Source: CAVVJA01 sp963801715 (lineage in GTDB: Bacteria > Actinomycetota > Actinomycetes > Mycobacteriales > Jatrophihabitantaceae). Taken from it: DNA of 64,000 nt. Of the stretch, positions 17,046 to 27,309 are shown in pieces. Made by a program: the position numbers and the translations under genes. The first letter of the stretch is position 1. Every line of letters begins with the position of its first letter. The notes under the pieces are model-generated. The model was not told where the DNA came from. It ran no database searches and worked only from the letters and a program-made list of their open reading frames with translations. The stretch lies in NCBI GenBank assembly GCA_963801715.1, contig CAWDGB010000001.1:161784-225783 (forward strand). The letters run 5' to 3'.

Positions 17046-18062
17046 TCAAGCAGGCTTTGCGGGCGGACGAGCCGGCAGGCCGAAGGCCAGGAAGAGTCGG
17101 TCGGCGTCGAGGAACGAGTGGTATCCGCTGATCCGCCCGGCGGAGATCTCCAGGACCTGTAGCGCCCACGGGTAGTACCCGCCGTTTGGGTCGGGTCGGT
17201 ATTGGCCGAACGCCGGGCAACCGTTCGCTGACGTGGCCAGCAGCCGGGAGCCGCGGCACGCACTCGGTCCTGGCAGTAGCATCCACCGGCCGATGTTCTC
17301 GGCACCCTGCAACCACATGGCGTACGGCGGCATGGACTGAATCGCGTCCTCGTGCAGCAGGGAGACGAAAGAGTCAATGTCGTAGCTCTCGAAGGCCGCG
17401 ACGTAGCGGTCCAGCAGCTCGGCGTTGGCACCGGGGACGTCCAGTGGCCGCGCGCCAGCCGGCAGCGCCGCCATAGTCGCCCGGGCGCGCTGCAGTGCGC
17501 TGTTGATGGCGGCGACACTGGTGTCCAGGAGCTCGGCCACCTCAGACGCCTGCCAGCGCAGCACGTCGCACAGAATCAACGCTGCGCGCTGCCGGGCCGG
17601 GAGGTGCTGCAACGCAGTTACAAAGGCGAGCCGAATCGACTCGCGCGCGACCGTGATCTCCGCCGGATCGGCGGTGTCGGGGAGGACCCGGTCGTCCGCG
17701 ATCGGCGACACCCACAACGCCTCCGATTGAAGCGACCCAAGATGCGATTCGTCAGGCGGTGAAGCCGGCCCGAGCTCCATGGGCCTGGCCCGCCGCTGGG
17801 CTCCCCGCTGCATGTCGGTGCAGACGTTCGTTGCAACCCGGTAGAGCCACGACCGTACCGACGACCGGCCCTCGAAACTGTCGCCGAAGCGGAAGGCCTT
17901 CAGAAACGTCTCCTGAACGGCGTCTTCGGCCTCGAAGCCGGAGCCGAGCATCCGGTAGCAGTATCCGGTGAGCTCGCGGCGGTAAACCTCGAGCTCATCC
18001 GGTGCAAGCGTCGTCGTCACGTCTTCGGACGTTACTCGCGGGGCCGGTAGCACATCGCTCAT
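17046..18062 (-). CDS. Sigma-70 family RNA polymerase sigma factor with SnoaL-like tail (SigG/ECF41-like)
   Basis: A 338-residue protein starting at ATG 18062. Region 2 (YCYRMLGSGFEAEDAVQETFLKA, then SWLYRVATNVC) and region 4 (LPARQRAALILCDVLRWQAS, then NSALQRARATM) are followed by a C-terminal SnoaL-like domain (AELLDRYVAAFESYDIDSFVSLLHED, then GRISGYHSFLD). Such tails control sigma activity in place of a separate anti-sigma factor. It starts 15 bp after the ABC permease and is probably in the same operon. A paralog with the same layout is at 55735-56748. Confidence 0.88.
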   Translation of the reverse strand: MSDVLPAPRVTSEDVTTTLAPDELEVYRRELTGYCYRMLGSGFEAEDAVQETFLKAFRFGDSFEGRSSVRSWLYRVATNVCTDMQRGAQRRARPMELGPASPPDESHLGSLQSEALWVSPIADDRVLPDTADPAEITVARESIRLAFVTALQHLPARQRAALILCDVLRWQASEVAELLDTSVAAINSALQRARATMAALPAGARPLDVPGANAELLDRYVAAFESYDIDSFVSLLHEDAIQSMPPYAMWLQGAENIGRWMLLPGPSACRGSRLLATSANGCPAFGQYRPDPNGGYYPWALQVLEISAGRISGYHSFLDADRLFLAFGLPARPPAKPA

Positions 18063-18076
18063 CGAACGCTCGTCAG

Positions 18077-18904
18077 TCAGCCGCGACGGGTTCGCCCGCG
18101 TAACGCCGCCAAGCACAGCGACATGCTCACGATGGCGACCATGGCGACGGCGAGCACGGCCTTGCCGAGAGCGGCCCATTGCCAGCCGTTGGTGACCAGG
18201 GAGCGCAATCCTTCCAGGACGTAGGTGACCGGGTTCCAGCCGGCAACGTCGCCCAGCCAGCCGGTCAGCTGGCTGCGGGGGACGTAGGAGGAGCGTCATG
18301 AACAGGAACGGGAAGAACAGCAGGAAGCTGGAATTCACCGCCGCCGGATTGCCGGTCTTCAGCGCGATGGCGTACCCGAACCCGGCGAACGCCAGGCTCC
18401 AGGCACAGCCCATGAGCAGGAAGACGACGGCCCCGGCCGGGCCGGACTCCATCCGCACCCCCAGCGCCAGAGCCAGTGCCGAGGATCGGCACCATCAACG
18501 CGCAGGCGATGGCCACGTCGGCGAGCATCAACCCGATCAGGATGGCGAGCCGCCGCACTGGGGTCAGCAGCAGCCGGTCGAGGTAGCCGTTCTGGATGTC
18601 CAGCACCAGCGATCCGGCCCGGGAAACGCCGGTGACTCCGAGCAGGATCGCCGTGGGCAGCATGAAGGCCTTGATGTCGAAGCCGCGTGATGTGGCTTTC
18701 GGTCAACCGCTGCAGGGTGCCGATGTTCACCACGAAGAAGAACAGCGCGATGAAGATCGGCGGGATGACCGTCTCCAGCTCGCGGGGCACCGCCCGCAAC
18801 GCCCGCCCGGCGATCGAGGCGACGTCGCGCACCGGATGCGCCGGACGTGCCGCGACCGGGCTCGACCGCCAGGTCATCTCTCGGGGGTAGCTGATCGTGG
18901 TCAT
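18077..18904 (-). pseudogene. ABC-2 type permease (DrrB-like), three frameshifts
   Basis: The pieces of a DrrB-like exporter permease lie in order but in changing frames. The start MTTISYPREMTWRSSP and first helix (IPPIFIALFFFVVNIGTLQ) run to about 18690. The next piece begins GFDIKAFMLPTAILLGV and runs to about 18490. The next (MESGPAGAVVFLLMGCAWSL) runs to about 18290. The last starts SSYVPRSQLTGWLGDVAGWN and ends at the TGA at 18077. Each step needs removal of one base, and the final frame equals the first. All expected parts of a 275-residue permease are present, so it may be intact in the real genome. It would form the membrane part of a drug or lipid exporter with the ATPase upstream. 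Confidence 0.75.
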
Positions 18905-19882
18905 GCCGGCACCTCCACCAGGTCGCGATCGTCCAGGTCGTGACTCGGCCAACCGGATGTGATTGCCGGTCAACTCGAGGAACACGTCATCCAGCGTCGT
19001 CGTGCGCAGGGTCAGGTTGCGCACCGGCGCCACCTGGCTCAGCGCGACCGCCACCGGCCCGATCACGGCCGCGCCGTCAGCCGTGCTGACCCACAGCTCG
19101 CCACCGCGAACCTCGACGCCGCGCACTCCCGGCACGGTCCGTACCGCGGCCCGGAACGCCTCCGCGTGCCCGTCGACCTGAGCGACGATCACATCGTTAC
19201 CGACGCTGCGTTTCAACTGCTCGGGCGTGCCCTCGGCGACCAGTCGCCCCCCATCGATGATCCCCACCCGGTCGGCCAGCTCATCGGCCTCCTCCAGATA
19301 CTGCGTGGTCAGGAAGATCGTCATGTCCTGCTCCCGGTTGAGCCGCCGCACCTCCTGCCACATCCGGGCCCGGCTCACCGGATCCAGGCCCGTCGTCGGC
19401 TCGTCCAAGAACAGCACCTGCGGCCCATGCACCAACGCCGCCGCCAGATCCAGCCGGCGCCGCATCCCACCCGAATACGTCCCGATCGGTCGGGTCATCG
19501 CAGCACCGATATCAACCAGCTGCGCCAGATCCGCGACCCGGCGGTCGATGTCACTCCGGGACAGGCCGTACAACCGGCCCTGCAACCGCAGCAACTCCAG
19601 CCCGGTTTGCTTCGGATCCAACGCCGCCTCCTGCAGCGCCACCCCGATCCGCAGCCGCACCGCACCCGGCTCGGTCGCCACGTCATGCCCGGCCACCACC
19701 GCCCGCCCCTCAGTCGGAGTCAACAGCGTGCACAAGATCCGCACCGTGGTCGACTTACCCGCCCCGTTCGGCCCCAGAAACCCGTAAATCTCACCCTGCT
19801 GCACGTCCAGATTGACGTGGTCGACCGCGGTCACCCCGTCGAAACGGCGAACCAGCCCGTCAACGCTGATCGCAGAAGTCAT
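18901..19882 (-). CDS. ABC transporter ATP-binding protein (DrrA-like)
   Basis: A daunorubicin-resistance-type ATPase from ATG 19882 (AGGAG upstream). Walker A is LGPNGAGKSTTVRIL, the signature is YSGGMRRRLDLA and Walker B is VLFLDEPTTGLDP, with a DrrA-type C-terminal domain of about 85 residues. Near 18940 the frame is shifted by one extra base. In the restored frame the protein ends DLDDRDLVEVPA with a TGA that overlaps the permease ATG (ATGA). As written, the frame runs on into the permease to 18359, giving an artificial 507-residue fusion. It is coupled to a 22-codon leader upstream. Confidence 0.88.
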
Positions 19883-19947
19883 CGTGTCTCCTCGGTACGG
19901 ATGGACAGCCATCTGGTGTCGATCACGCTAAGCGTGTGGTCTGACAT
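19879..19947 (-). CDS. 22-codon leader peptide coupled to ABC transporter
   Basis: A 22-residue reading frame beginning MSDHTLSVIDTR with a GAGGAG site 6 bases upstream. Its TGA overlaps the ATG of the ATPase gene (ATGA). The short length, strong ribosome site and exact overlap favour a translated leader that controls exporter translation. It could also be the remnant of a larger gene. Confidence 0.5.
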   Translation of the reverse strand: MSDHTLSVIDTRWLSIRTEETR

Positions 19948-20126
19948 TCCGTTCTCCTCGACCGCTCGGTGCCTCATACGGGTAGACGCTCCGCAGCCGC
20001 GCAAGTAATCGGTCTCCCCTACCGGCCCGGCAGCGACTGCAGCTCGCGCAGCAGCCACCCGAACTCTCCGCCGCGTTGTAAGTGACTCAGACTGGTCTAG
20101 GACACGACGCTGAGAGGGAGGTCGCC

Positions 20127-20586
20127 GTGGTGATCGGGTATTCGATCGCGCGCGTCGGCGCTTCGGACGTGAGCGACTTGCTGCCGTTGATGCGCGGGTA
20201 CTGCGACTTTTACCACGCCGCACCCAACGACGAGGATCTGATTGCCCTGGCAACGGCGCTAGTCGAAGATCCCGATCACGAAGGGGTGCAGCTGATCGCG
20301 CGCGATGCCGCCGGCCATGGAATCGGATTCGCCACGGTCTACTGGACGTGGTCGACTACCAGTGCCGCGCGGATCGGTGTCATGAACGACCTGTTCGTTG
20401 CCGAGAACGCCCGCGGGCGGGGTTTGGCAGCTGCAGCTGATCGCCGAATGCCGGACTGAGACCGCCCGCCGGGGTGCGCGACGGTTGGCCTGGCAGACCG
20501 CTCCTGACAACGTCCGGGCCCAGGCGGTCTACGAGCGGCTCGGGGCTACCCGCGAACAGTGGGTTGACTACTGGCTTGCTTGGTAG
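20127..20586 (+). pseudogene. GNAT family N-acetyltransferase, one frameshift
   Basis: The N-terminal part (GYSIARVGASDVSDLLPLMR to VMNDLFVAENARGRG) has the GNAT beta-4 strand and the start of the acetyl-CoA pyrophosphate loop. The C-terminal part (LIAECRTETARRGARRLAWQ, then NVRAQAVYERLGATREQW) follows one base over. The switch is at about 20415-20425 within runs of G and needs removal of one base. Restored, it is a normal acetyltransferase of about 150 residues. GAGGGAGG lies just upstream of the paired GTG codons at 20127/20130. Confidence 0.75.
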
Positions 20587-20787
20587 CCGCTCGTCACGAT
20601 GACGCCGGACAGATCATCGAGACCGGCCAGTAGCTCAACGACTCGTCCGCGCGACTTGGGGCAGCGGGTGCAGGTGCCGCACTGGACGGCAGCAACGGGC
20701 AAGGGCAGCATCAGTTGAGATCTATTCGCCGCAGTCCAGCGGCCGACGCAGTGCCATTGACCCGGTTAGGTGAGCGAGGGGCCGGCC

Positions 20788-22707
20788 ATGCTTGAGCTGC
20801 TGACGGGAATCGTCGTCATTTTGGTGGCGGTGTTCGTGATTCGACGGCTACTAGGTATCGACCGAGGCCGCTGGTTGATCACGGTGGGCGCCGTGCTCGC
20901 TGGTGAGGCAGCCGCGACAGCGATTCTCAGTGCCGTGTATGGAGGTGTGTCTGAGGTTCCGGCCGCTGGGCTAGTGGCGGGATGGGCGTTGGTGACGATT
21001 TTCGCCATGCTCGTCGTGGTGCTGGTCGAGTTGCTGACTGGTTCTCGTGCTCGAGGTCGACTGCGTGGCGTTCCGCGTCCTATACGGCAATTGCGGTTGA
21101 TGGCTCGCCGCAGCTCGCGCTACTTCGAGGTGGCACGCATCGTCCTGCGTCGCGGACTATTGCGCCCCGGGGGCGGCGCCGACGGCGAGCTGGGCGGATC
21201 GCGGCTGGGTCGATCGCTGCGGCTGACATTCGAAGATGCTGGCGGACTGTTCGTCAAGCTCGGCCAAGCAATGGCTCAGCAGCCACAACTGGTGACGCAA
21301 CCGGTTGCGGCGGAACTGGCCTCTCTGCACGACAGCGCCACACCGGCGGATCCGGCCGCCGCGCGCGCTGTTATCACGGAGGAACTCGGTCCTCCCGAGG
21401 AGGTGTTTGCGCAGATCAGCTCGGTGCCGCTGGGTGCGGCGTCCATCGGCCAGACGTACTCGGCCCGCCTCCCTGACGAGCGCGATGTGGTGATCAAGGT
21501 TCAGCGGCCGGGTGTGGCTGAGTCGATCGAATGTGATCTTGATATTCTGCGCCGTCTTGCCAGTCGGTTACACCGCCGGACGGTATGGGCTCGATCGCTC
21601 GGGCTGCGGGAACTGGTTGCTGGCTTTGATCAGCGAACCCGGGAGGAGCTGGATTTCCGGATCGAGGGAAACAGCGGGCGGGCAGCACGTCGCGCACTAC
21701 AAGACGCGGATCCGATCTGCGTGCCGGCTGTCGTCGACGGCCTCACCACATCCCGGGTGTTGGTGCAGGAACGAGCTGGCGGCCGGAGTATTGCCGCGCC
21801 GGGCGCATTTGATGGCTGGGATCCCGAGCGCCGTCAGCTGTTGGCAGACGCATTACTCGGCTTCATGCTGCGGCAGATGCTGTCTGGCGACGTATTTCAC
21901 GCCGACCCACATCCTGGAAACGTGTTTGTTCGTCCGGACGGCCGCCTCGAGCTCATTGACTTCGGTGCGGTGGGCCGACTTGACCCGTACGAACGGGCAG
22001 GGCTGATCGACCTGCTGCGCGGACTGCACAGCGAGCAGCCGTCGGTGATCCGGGAGGGCGTGCTGCGCATTGGCACGATCACCCGAAGCATCGACGAGGA
22101 CGCCCTGGACCGAGAACTCGCCCGGCTACTCAGCCGTACTCGCGGCCCCGACGACACGATCAACCCACAGTTGTTCGAAGACTTGCTGTTCGTGCTGCGC
22201 GAGTTCGGCATCCTGCTCCCCCGCTCCACGACCACTCTGTTCCGTACGCTCGTAACCCTGCTCGGCACCCTCGAGGTCATCGCGCCGGGTTACCGCCTGA
22301 TCGACGCCGCGCCGCGCGTCGGCGGCGAGATCGTGCGGGAAGAGAGCCTGCCGGCAAGCCCGTCGGAGTTCATCATGCGTGCGGCGATGCAGAACGCCAC
22401 TGCTATGCAACGGTTGCCGCAGCACGTCGATGCCATATCCCGCCGGCTACTTCGCGGTGATCTTCGGATACAAACCAGCCTGCTATCCGAGGCGGAGGAC
22501 GTCCGCATCGTCAAGGGCTTCGTGAACCGAATGGTGCTGGCTCTTGTCGCCTCCGCCCTCGCGCTGTCGTCGGCGCTCATGCTGGCTGCAGACTCGCCGC
22601 CCGTTCTCGGCTTCCGGCTGGTCAACTTGCTCGGCGCGATCGGCCTTTTCTTTTCGACGCTCGTGCTGCTCAGGCTCTTGGTGCAGATACTCCGCGACCG
22701 CGACTAA
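20788..22707 (+). CDS. ABC1/UbiB family protein kinase-like protein
   Basis: About 639 residues. Two N-terminal transmembrane helices precede the atypical kinase core: FVKLGQAMAQQPQLV (the KxGQ motif), PLGAASIGQTYSARL (Ala-rich loop), VVIKVQRPG (ATP lysine), FHADPHPGNVFV (catalytic) and ELIDFGAVG (metal-binding). Two more helices close the C-terminus. UbiB proteins are ATPases that support isoprenoid-lipid (quinone) metabolism at the membrane. In actinobacteria, which make menaquinone, the substrate is not settled. ATG 20788 with GAGGGG upstream is preferred; GTG 20770 is also possible. Confidence 0.88.
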   Translation: MLELLTGIVVILVAVFVIRRLLGIDRGRWLITVGAVLAGEAAATAILSAVYGGVSEVPAAGLVAGWALVTIFAMLVVVLVELLTGSRARGRLRGVPRPIRQLRLMARRSSRYFEVARIVLRRGLLRPGGGADGELGGSRLGRSLRLTFEDAGGLFVKLGQAMAQQPQLVTQPVAAELASLHDSATPADPAAARAVITEELGPPEEVFAQISSVPLGAASIGQTYSARLPDERDVVIKVQRPGVAESIECDLDILRRLASRLHRRTVWARSLGLRELVAGFDQRTREELDFRIEGNSGRAARRALQDADPICVPAVVDGLTTSRVLVQERAGGRSIAAPGAFDGWDPERRQLLADALLGFMLRQMLSGDVFHADPHPGNVFVRPDGRLELIDFGAVGRLDPYERAGLIDLLRGLHSEQPSVIREGVLRIGTITRSIDEDALDRELARLLSRTRGPDDTINPQLFEDLLFVLREFGILLPRSTTTLFRTLVTLLGTLEVIAPGYRLIDAAPRVGGEIVREESLPASPSEFIMRAAMQNATAMQRLPQHVDAISRRLLRGDLRIQTSLLSEAEDVRIVKGFVNRMVLALVASALALSSALMLAADSPPVLGFRLVNLLGAIGLFFSTLVLLRLLVQILRDRD

Positions 22708-22800
22708 GCGCCCTGTCCACACCGCGGCGGCTCATCTTGCGGTGGCTGAGCCCAACGGTTCACACCAGAGACGACGCGCGGCGCGTGCAGCTCCGGCGGG

Positions 22801-23187
22801 TTACGACGCCTCCTGACCCGTCTGGCGGCGGAGACGATCGGCCATCGTCCGCATGACCAACTCGGCGAAGTAGGGCGTCTGCTGCACGAGGAACCAGAAG
22901 CGCCGCTTGTCGATCGAGGCGAGCTCGCAGTCCGTCTCGGCGGCGGCCGTCGCGGAGCGGCTCTCCCGGTCTATCAGCGCCAGCTCGCCGAATATGGCGC
23001 CGGGGCCTGCCTGCTCGAGCACCCGGCCGTCCTTGATCAAGGACACGCTGCCGCTCTTCACCATGTACATCCGGTCGGCGCGATCGCCCTCGGCGAAGAT
23101 CGTCTCGCCCGCCTGGAAGGTCTCGGCGTCTCCGGCCCGCTGCAGCAGAACGACGAGCCCCTCCTGCGTGGTCTCCGTGTCGGCCAT
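22801..23187 (-). CDS. Cyclic nucleotide-binding domain protein
   Basis: A 128-residue protein starting MADTETTQEG and consisting of one cNMP-binding domain: FQAGETIFAEGDRADRMYMV, GSVSLIKDGRVLEQAGPGA, the phosphate-binding cassette FGELALIDRESRSATAAAET and a C-terminal helix. There is no DNA-binding helix-turn-helix, so it is not a Crp-type regulator. It may sense cAMP, or it may be a degenerate cap-like module acting through partner proteins. The longer frame upstream of 23187 is Arg-rich and rejected. Confidence 0.85.
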   Translation of the reverse strand: MADTETTQEGLVVLLQRAGDAETFQAGETIFAEGDRADRMYMVKSGSVSLIKDGRVLEQAGPGAIFGELALIDRESRSATAAAETDCELASIDKRRFWFLVQQTPYFAELVMRTMADRLRRQTGQEAS

Positions 23188-23714
23188 GGCCCCGTAGCTT
23201 AGAACCGAAAAAACCTCCCTCGTAAGTCGTGTAGGTGAACATCCGGTTGCGAAGCGGTGCAGCCGTCGAAGCACGGCTCGGCCGAATGCCGGTTCGATAT
23301 TCCCGCGCGCGGTGGCTTGTTGATGGGGCTCCCCCAGCGGTGTCCCCCGGCGGGACTCTAACCTGCAACCCTGCCGAGTTGATCTTGAACAAGTGCGAAC
23401 GCCACGCGGGCCAGATCTGCGATCCACAGCGGACCGCGCGCCGCTCGACCAACAGCGAACGACGCCTTCCCGAGGAGGCCAACGTCGAGCATCGCAACAG
23501 GATGGAATGCGTACGCTGGCGGCTCTTCACTCATTGTGACGAATGCGGCAGCCGCGCCCACCCGATAGCCGTCGTTCGGCTCGGCCTCGTGAACTGAAGG
23601 CTAATGCGGGATTACTAGGCGAGATCGGATGTTCGGGGCTCCGACTACGCCAACACGGTGTCGGCCGCCTGGCAAGCAGACACTGTCGTGCCGTAGTACC
23701 GACTCGGCGGCGCG
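23188..23714. other. Intergenic region without a recognised gene
   Basis: About 530 bp with no convincing coding frame. It contains a short tRNA T-arm-like segment on the minus strand (about 23341-23375), judged too weak to call. AT content rises near 23200-23215, upstream of the cNMP-binding gene, which could hold its promoter. Confidence 0.4.
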
Positions 23715-25281
23715 TCAGTCCCGTGCGCCTACGGACATCGCCGGCGCCGGTGCGAACGTCGGTGGCCGGACCGCCGCTACGCAGGCCGTGCGCGGCGCAC
23801 TCGGTGTCGCGAGGAACGACGCGAACACCTGTTGTGCGCAGGGGGACTCGAGCGTCACGAAGTGGCCGATCCCGGCAAAGTCAGCGAGCGTCGAGTTGGT
23901 CAGCGTCCGCGCCGCTATCCGCGCCCAACTCGTCGGCGTGACGCCGTCGAAGCTGCCCGACAGGATCAGGCTCGGGATCGTGCTCGGCGTTGCCGCCCGC
24001 TGTTCCGCGGGCGCCTTCGGAACCGTCCAGACGCGGCAGTCGTCGGGCAGGTACGTTACGTGCAGGGCCGGCTTGAGCACCGAGGCCGGATAGGCGGGGA
24101 ACGCGCGCCGACCGATCGACAGGATCGAGCCCTGCTCGTAGGGGACCCACTCGGCGCAGCCCACGCCGAGGGCCAGCCCGTAGCCGAGAGCCCCCGGGGG
24201 CGTGCCCAGGATCGGCGCCGCGTACCGGCTGGCGATATTGCGCGGGTCCCCGTCGGCGAGCTCGGCGATCCAGGCCGGAATATCGCGGTAGTCAGGGGTG
24301 TGGAAGGCCTCATCGATGAGCCAGTTGACGAGCGCCCCGCCGTCGAGCACCACCTTCACCGCAGAACCGCCTGTTGGCGGCGTCACCCACGCCGCGACCG
24401 GATGTGCCTCGAGCCGCCGGACCAGCTTCGTGAACGTCTGCGCGATGCCGGGGTGGCGCGGCCAGCATTGCGGCTGGGCCATGCATGCACGGAACAGGCG
24501 GTCGAAGCCCTCGCGGGCGTTCGGCGCGAAGCTGCCGGCGGTCACCACTTCCGGCGGCTCTACCGAGTCGATCGTCACGGTGCGGATGCCCTGCGGGTGT
24601 TGACGCATCAGAGTCATCGCGAGATTCGTGCCGTAGGAGTCGCCGAACACGTTCCACTCGGGAATCCCGAGCGCCACGCGTAGATCCGCGAAGTCAGCCG
24701 CGTTCTCGGTCGTGTTGTAGGCGCCGAGGTCGATCCCGGTCGCGACCAAACGTCGGTTACAGGCCTGCACCGCCGCCAGGGTCAGGCGCCGGTACGCGGA
24801 CCCGTCGAGCGGGAGGCCGAGGCCGCGTGTGGCTGCTAGGTCGGCCTCCGGGCATGTCGGCGCCGGGTTTGGGGGGGGAGTAGAGCGTCCCGCGCTGATC
24901 CATGAGAATCAGGTCGCGGTCACGGTTGAAGCCGGCGTCGATCAGGAGCTGCGCCTCGCCCAGCGGGTAGCCGCCGGGGCCGCCGGCGAGGTAGACGATC
25001 GGATCGGGCGCAGGCGTCCGCGACGCCGCCGGCACGATCCCGACCGTCAGGCGAATCGTGCGCCCGTTTGCCCTGGCCCGGTTCTCGGGCACGATGAGGA
25101 AGCCGCAGCGGGCGTCCGCGGGCAGGCTGGTTGGAAAGGGCTCGGTCGGGCACGTGACTGGCTCGAACCTCGGCGCTGGCAGCGCCGACTCCGCGCTCGA
25201 GGCGGCGGCAGCGGTCACGTTGCTGAGCAGGGCCACCGCGGCCCCAACCACTATCACGAGCACTTTGCGTACGGCGGCCAC
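23715..25281 (-). pseudogene. Secreted alpha/beta hydrolase (S33/TAP-like), one frameshift
   Basis: The N-terminal piece starts AAVRKVLVIVVGAAVALLSN, a signal peptide, and contains YLAGGPGG and MDQRG, typical of the tripeptidyl-aminopeptidase family. The C-terminal piece has GDSYGTNLAM (nucleophile), SGSFDGVTP (acid) and GIGHFVTLE (His), then ends SVGARD. They are out of frame at a run of eight G at 24871-24878. Seven bases restore NPAPTCPEADLAATRG and one frame of about 520 residues. The TAP family removes peptides from the N-termini of proteins or hydrolyses esters outside the cell. The start is probably GTG 25281. Confidence 0.82.
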
Positions 25282-25414
25282 GAAGAACCCCCGTATTCGA
25301 TGTGGTTGTGCGAATCTCGCGGCGACTGGTCGCCAGTAGCCGCGCTCGCAACGTAAGCCGCCCGAGGACCGTACGTCAAGGAGATAGGCCGGATTCTCCT
25401 TGTACAAATGGGGC

Positions 25415-26351
25415 CTAGGTGGCGGCGACGAGCGGTCGCACTTCGTTCCAGAAGCGCTCGAGCTGGTGCACCTCGTCGGCGACCGGCCAGATGAAGACGC
25501 GTTGCACGCCTGCCTTCGCGAATGCGGTCAACTTCTCGGCGAACAGCTCCGGGGGGCCGATCGGGAGACGTTCGCGGAGCATGTCCTCGGGTCGGTGCAC
25601 GGTGGGAACGACCCGCTCCTTGAGGATGCGGTCGGCTTCGTCGCGGTCGTCGGTGATGTAGCACCACATCGTCGCCAGCGCGTTCGGGAACGTGTCGGGA
25701 TCCTTCCCGTGATCGGGGAGCTTCGAGCGAAGGGCTTGCCACGCTTCGCCGAACAGCTCCGGCGTCGTGTTGTAGGCCGATGCCAGCCAGCCGTCGGCGA
25801 GACGGGCCACGCGACGAAGCCCGGCGTCGGAGCCCCAGCTCCCCACCCAGATCGGCGGTCCGAACGGTTGCGCCGGCCGGGGTTCCAACGAAAGACCCTC
25901 GGTCGAATAGAAGCGGCCGACGAACGGCGCACCGTCGGCGCGCCACAGCGCCCGGAGCGCGCCGATCGCCTCGTCGAACCGTGGCCACCGTTCCGCGAAG
26001 TCGAGACCGACGGCCGCGTAGTCGTCGGGCGACGAGCCCGGACCGACGGCCACGACTCAGCCGACCGCCCGACAGACGATCGATCGCGCCCAACGTCTTG
26101 GCGACCGGTACCGGTCCACGCACCACTGCGAGCGCGACCGTCGTCGCGAGCGTCATCGTCTCCGAGTGCTCCATCACCGCCGCGAGCGCGACCGGTCCGT
26201 CGAGCCACGGCACCGAGAAGACCATGTGGTCGTTCACCGACAGGGCACTGAAGCCGAGTTGCGCCGCAGTCTTCGTGTACGCGACGAGATGATCGAGGGT
26301 GTACGGATGACCCCCGAAGTCCATCAGCGGGAGATGAGCCCCGAAGTCCAT
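25415..26351 (-). pseudogene. LLM class flavin/F420-dependent oxidoreductase, one frameshift
   Basis: The N-terminal piece (MDFGAHLPLMDFGG, FSALSVNDHMVF, IDRLSGGRL) and the C-terminal piece (VAVGPGSSPDDYAAVGLDF, IWVGSWGSDAGLRRVARL, VFIWPVADEVHQLERFW) together make a full luciferase-like enzyme of about 311 residues. The break is near 26050-26056, where removal of one base joins LSGGRL to VAVGPGSS. The first piece alone would lack half of the barrel. Confidence 0.82.
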
Positions 26352-26551
26352 AGCGTTCCCCTCAACCTCGCGACATCACTACGGCCCGCCGCAACCCAGC
26401 ACCGGGCGCGACGACGCGCCAGACGGTTGCCCGGCCGTTGGCACCGGCCCGCTCGTACACCATCTCACCCCAGAACTCATAGGCACCAAGCAACGTCCGG
26501 AACTGCCGCCGTGCGGTCACGTTGGCTGCGCAGTGCGCGAGCGGTGGGTGC

Positions 26552-26938
26552 TCACCTGTTGTCGCGTCGTAGTGGGTGTTGCGTTGGGACCTCGACGAGA
26601 ACGATGCGTACCCCGTCCGGATCGGTGATCCACATCTCCGCCAGGCCCCACGGTTCCAGTTCGGGTGCCCGCAGGATCTCGACACCGGCCGCCTGGAGGC
26701 GCCGGTGCTCGGCGGCGAGATCCCGGACCTGCAGCCAGAGGGCAAGATTGCGCCTCACGGTGCCATCCCCGACGCCGGAGACTTCCAGGTGACCCCCGCC
26801 GAGGAAGAAGACGAGCCCAGGATCGTCGCGGTCCCCGAATTCACGGTAGACAGCGAGACCGAGCATGTCCCGGTAGAAGCGTCGGCTGCGGTCTAGGTCG
26901 GCTGGTCGCAGCAAGGTGCGGCTACTGAGTACGTCCAT
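26552..26938 (-). CDS. VOC family (glyoxalase-like) protein
   Basis: A 128-residue vicinal-oxygen-chelate protein with the paired beta-alpha-beta-beta-beta units: RTLLRPADLDRSRRFYRDML, then GLVFFLGGGHLEVSG, LALWLQVRDLAAEHRRLQAA, and the C-terminal MWITDPDGVRIVLVEVP with its metal-ligand Glu. Substrate unknown; the family includes glyoxalases, dioxygenases and antibiotic-binding proteins. ATG 26950 (four residues longer) is also possible. Confidence 0.85.
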   Translation of the reverse strand: MDVLSSRTLLRPADLDRSRRFYRDMLGLAVYREFGDRDDPGLVFFLGGGHLEVSGVGDGTVRRNLALWLQVRDLAAEHRRLQAAGVEILRAPELEPWGLAEMWITDPDGVRIVLVEVPTQHPLRRDNR

Positions 26939-27309
26939 AGATCCGATCATGCCGCCGATCGGTGGCCGCCGATTGGCAGCCGCCGTGCCATAGCGCACGA
27001 CGGCTGTAAGCCGGTGAACGCCGGTGAACGCCAACGTAGTGATCGAACGCCGCACGAAGCGTCGAGTTGCTGGTGAAAACTCCTCTCCGCCGAACGTGCA
27101 GTGCTCACAAACTCCGAAACTCATCCGTTGGAATCGCAGGCCTTGAGCCGTGGCGCGCTCGACTTCTCGTGCGTTGCCGATGCCGCCCTGCTCCACAGGA
27201 CAGCGTCCGCGCATCGCCCAAGCGAGCACCTCGCTGCGAGAGTCCGGGTCGGCGCACATCTCGTCCGCCCAGCCTTTGATCTGCTCGCGCGTCGGAATCT
27301 GGTGCCGAG

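Noticed and set aside
18359..19882. A natural ATPase-permease fusion of 507 residues
   Set aside because: The restored ATPase end (DLDDRDLVEVPA) with ATGA overlap to the permease start, plus later frame changes, show two genes with frameshifts.
18959..20008. Long plus-strand open frame (about 350 codons) opposite the ABC ATPase
   Set aside because: His/Arg/Pro/Gln-rich product with no family; it is the antisense of a clear ATPase with Walker motifs.
23341..23375. tRNA T-arm-like segment on the minus strand (GCAGGTTAGAGTCCCGC)
   Set aside because: One T-stem mismatch, a non-standard loop and no matching 5' acceptor or anticodon arm upstream; too weak for a call.
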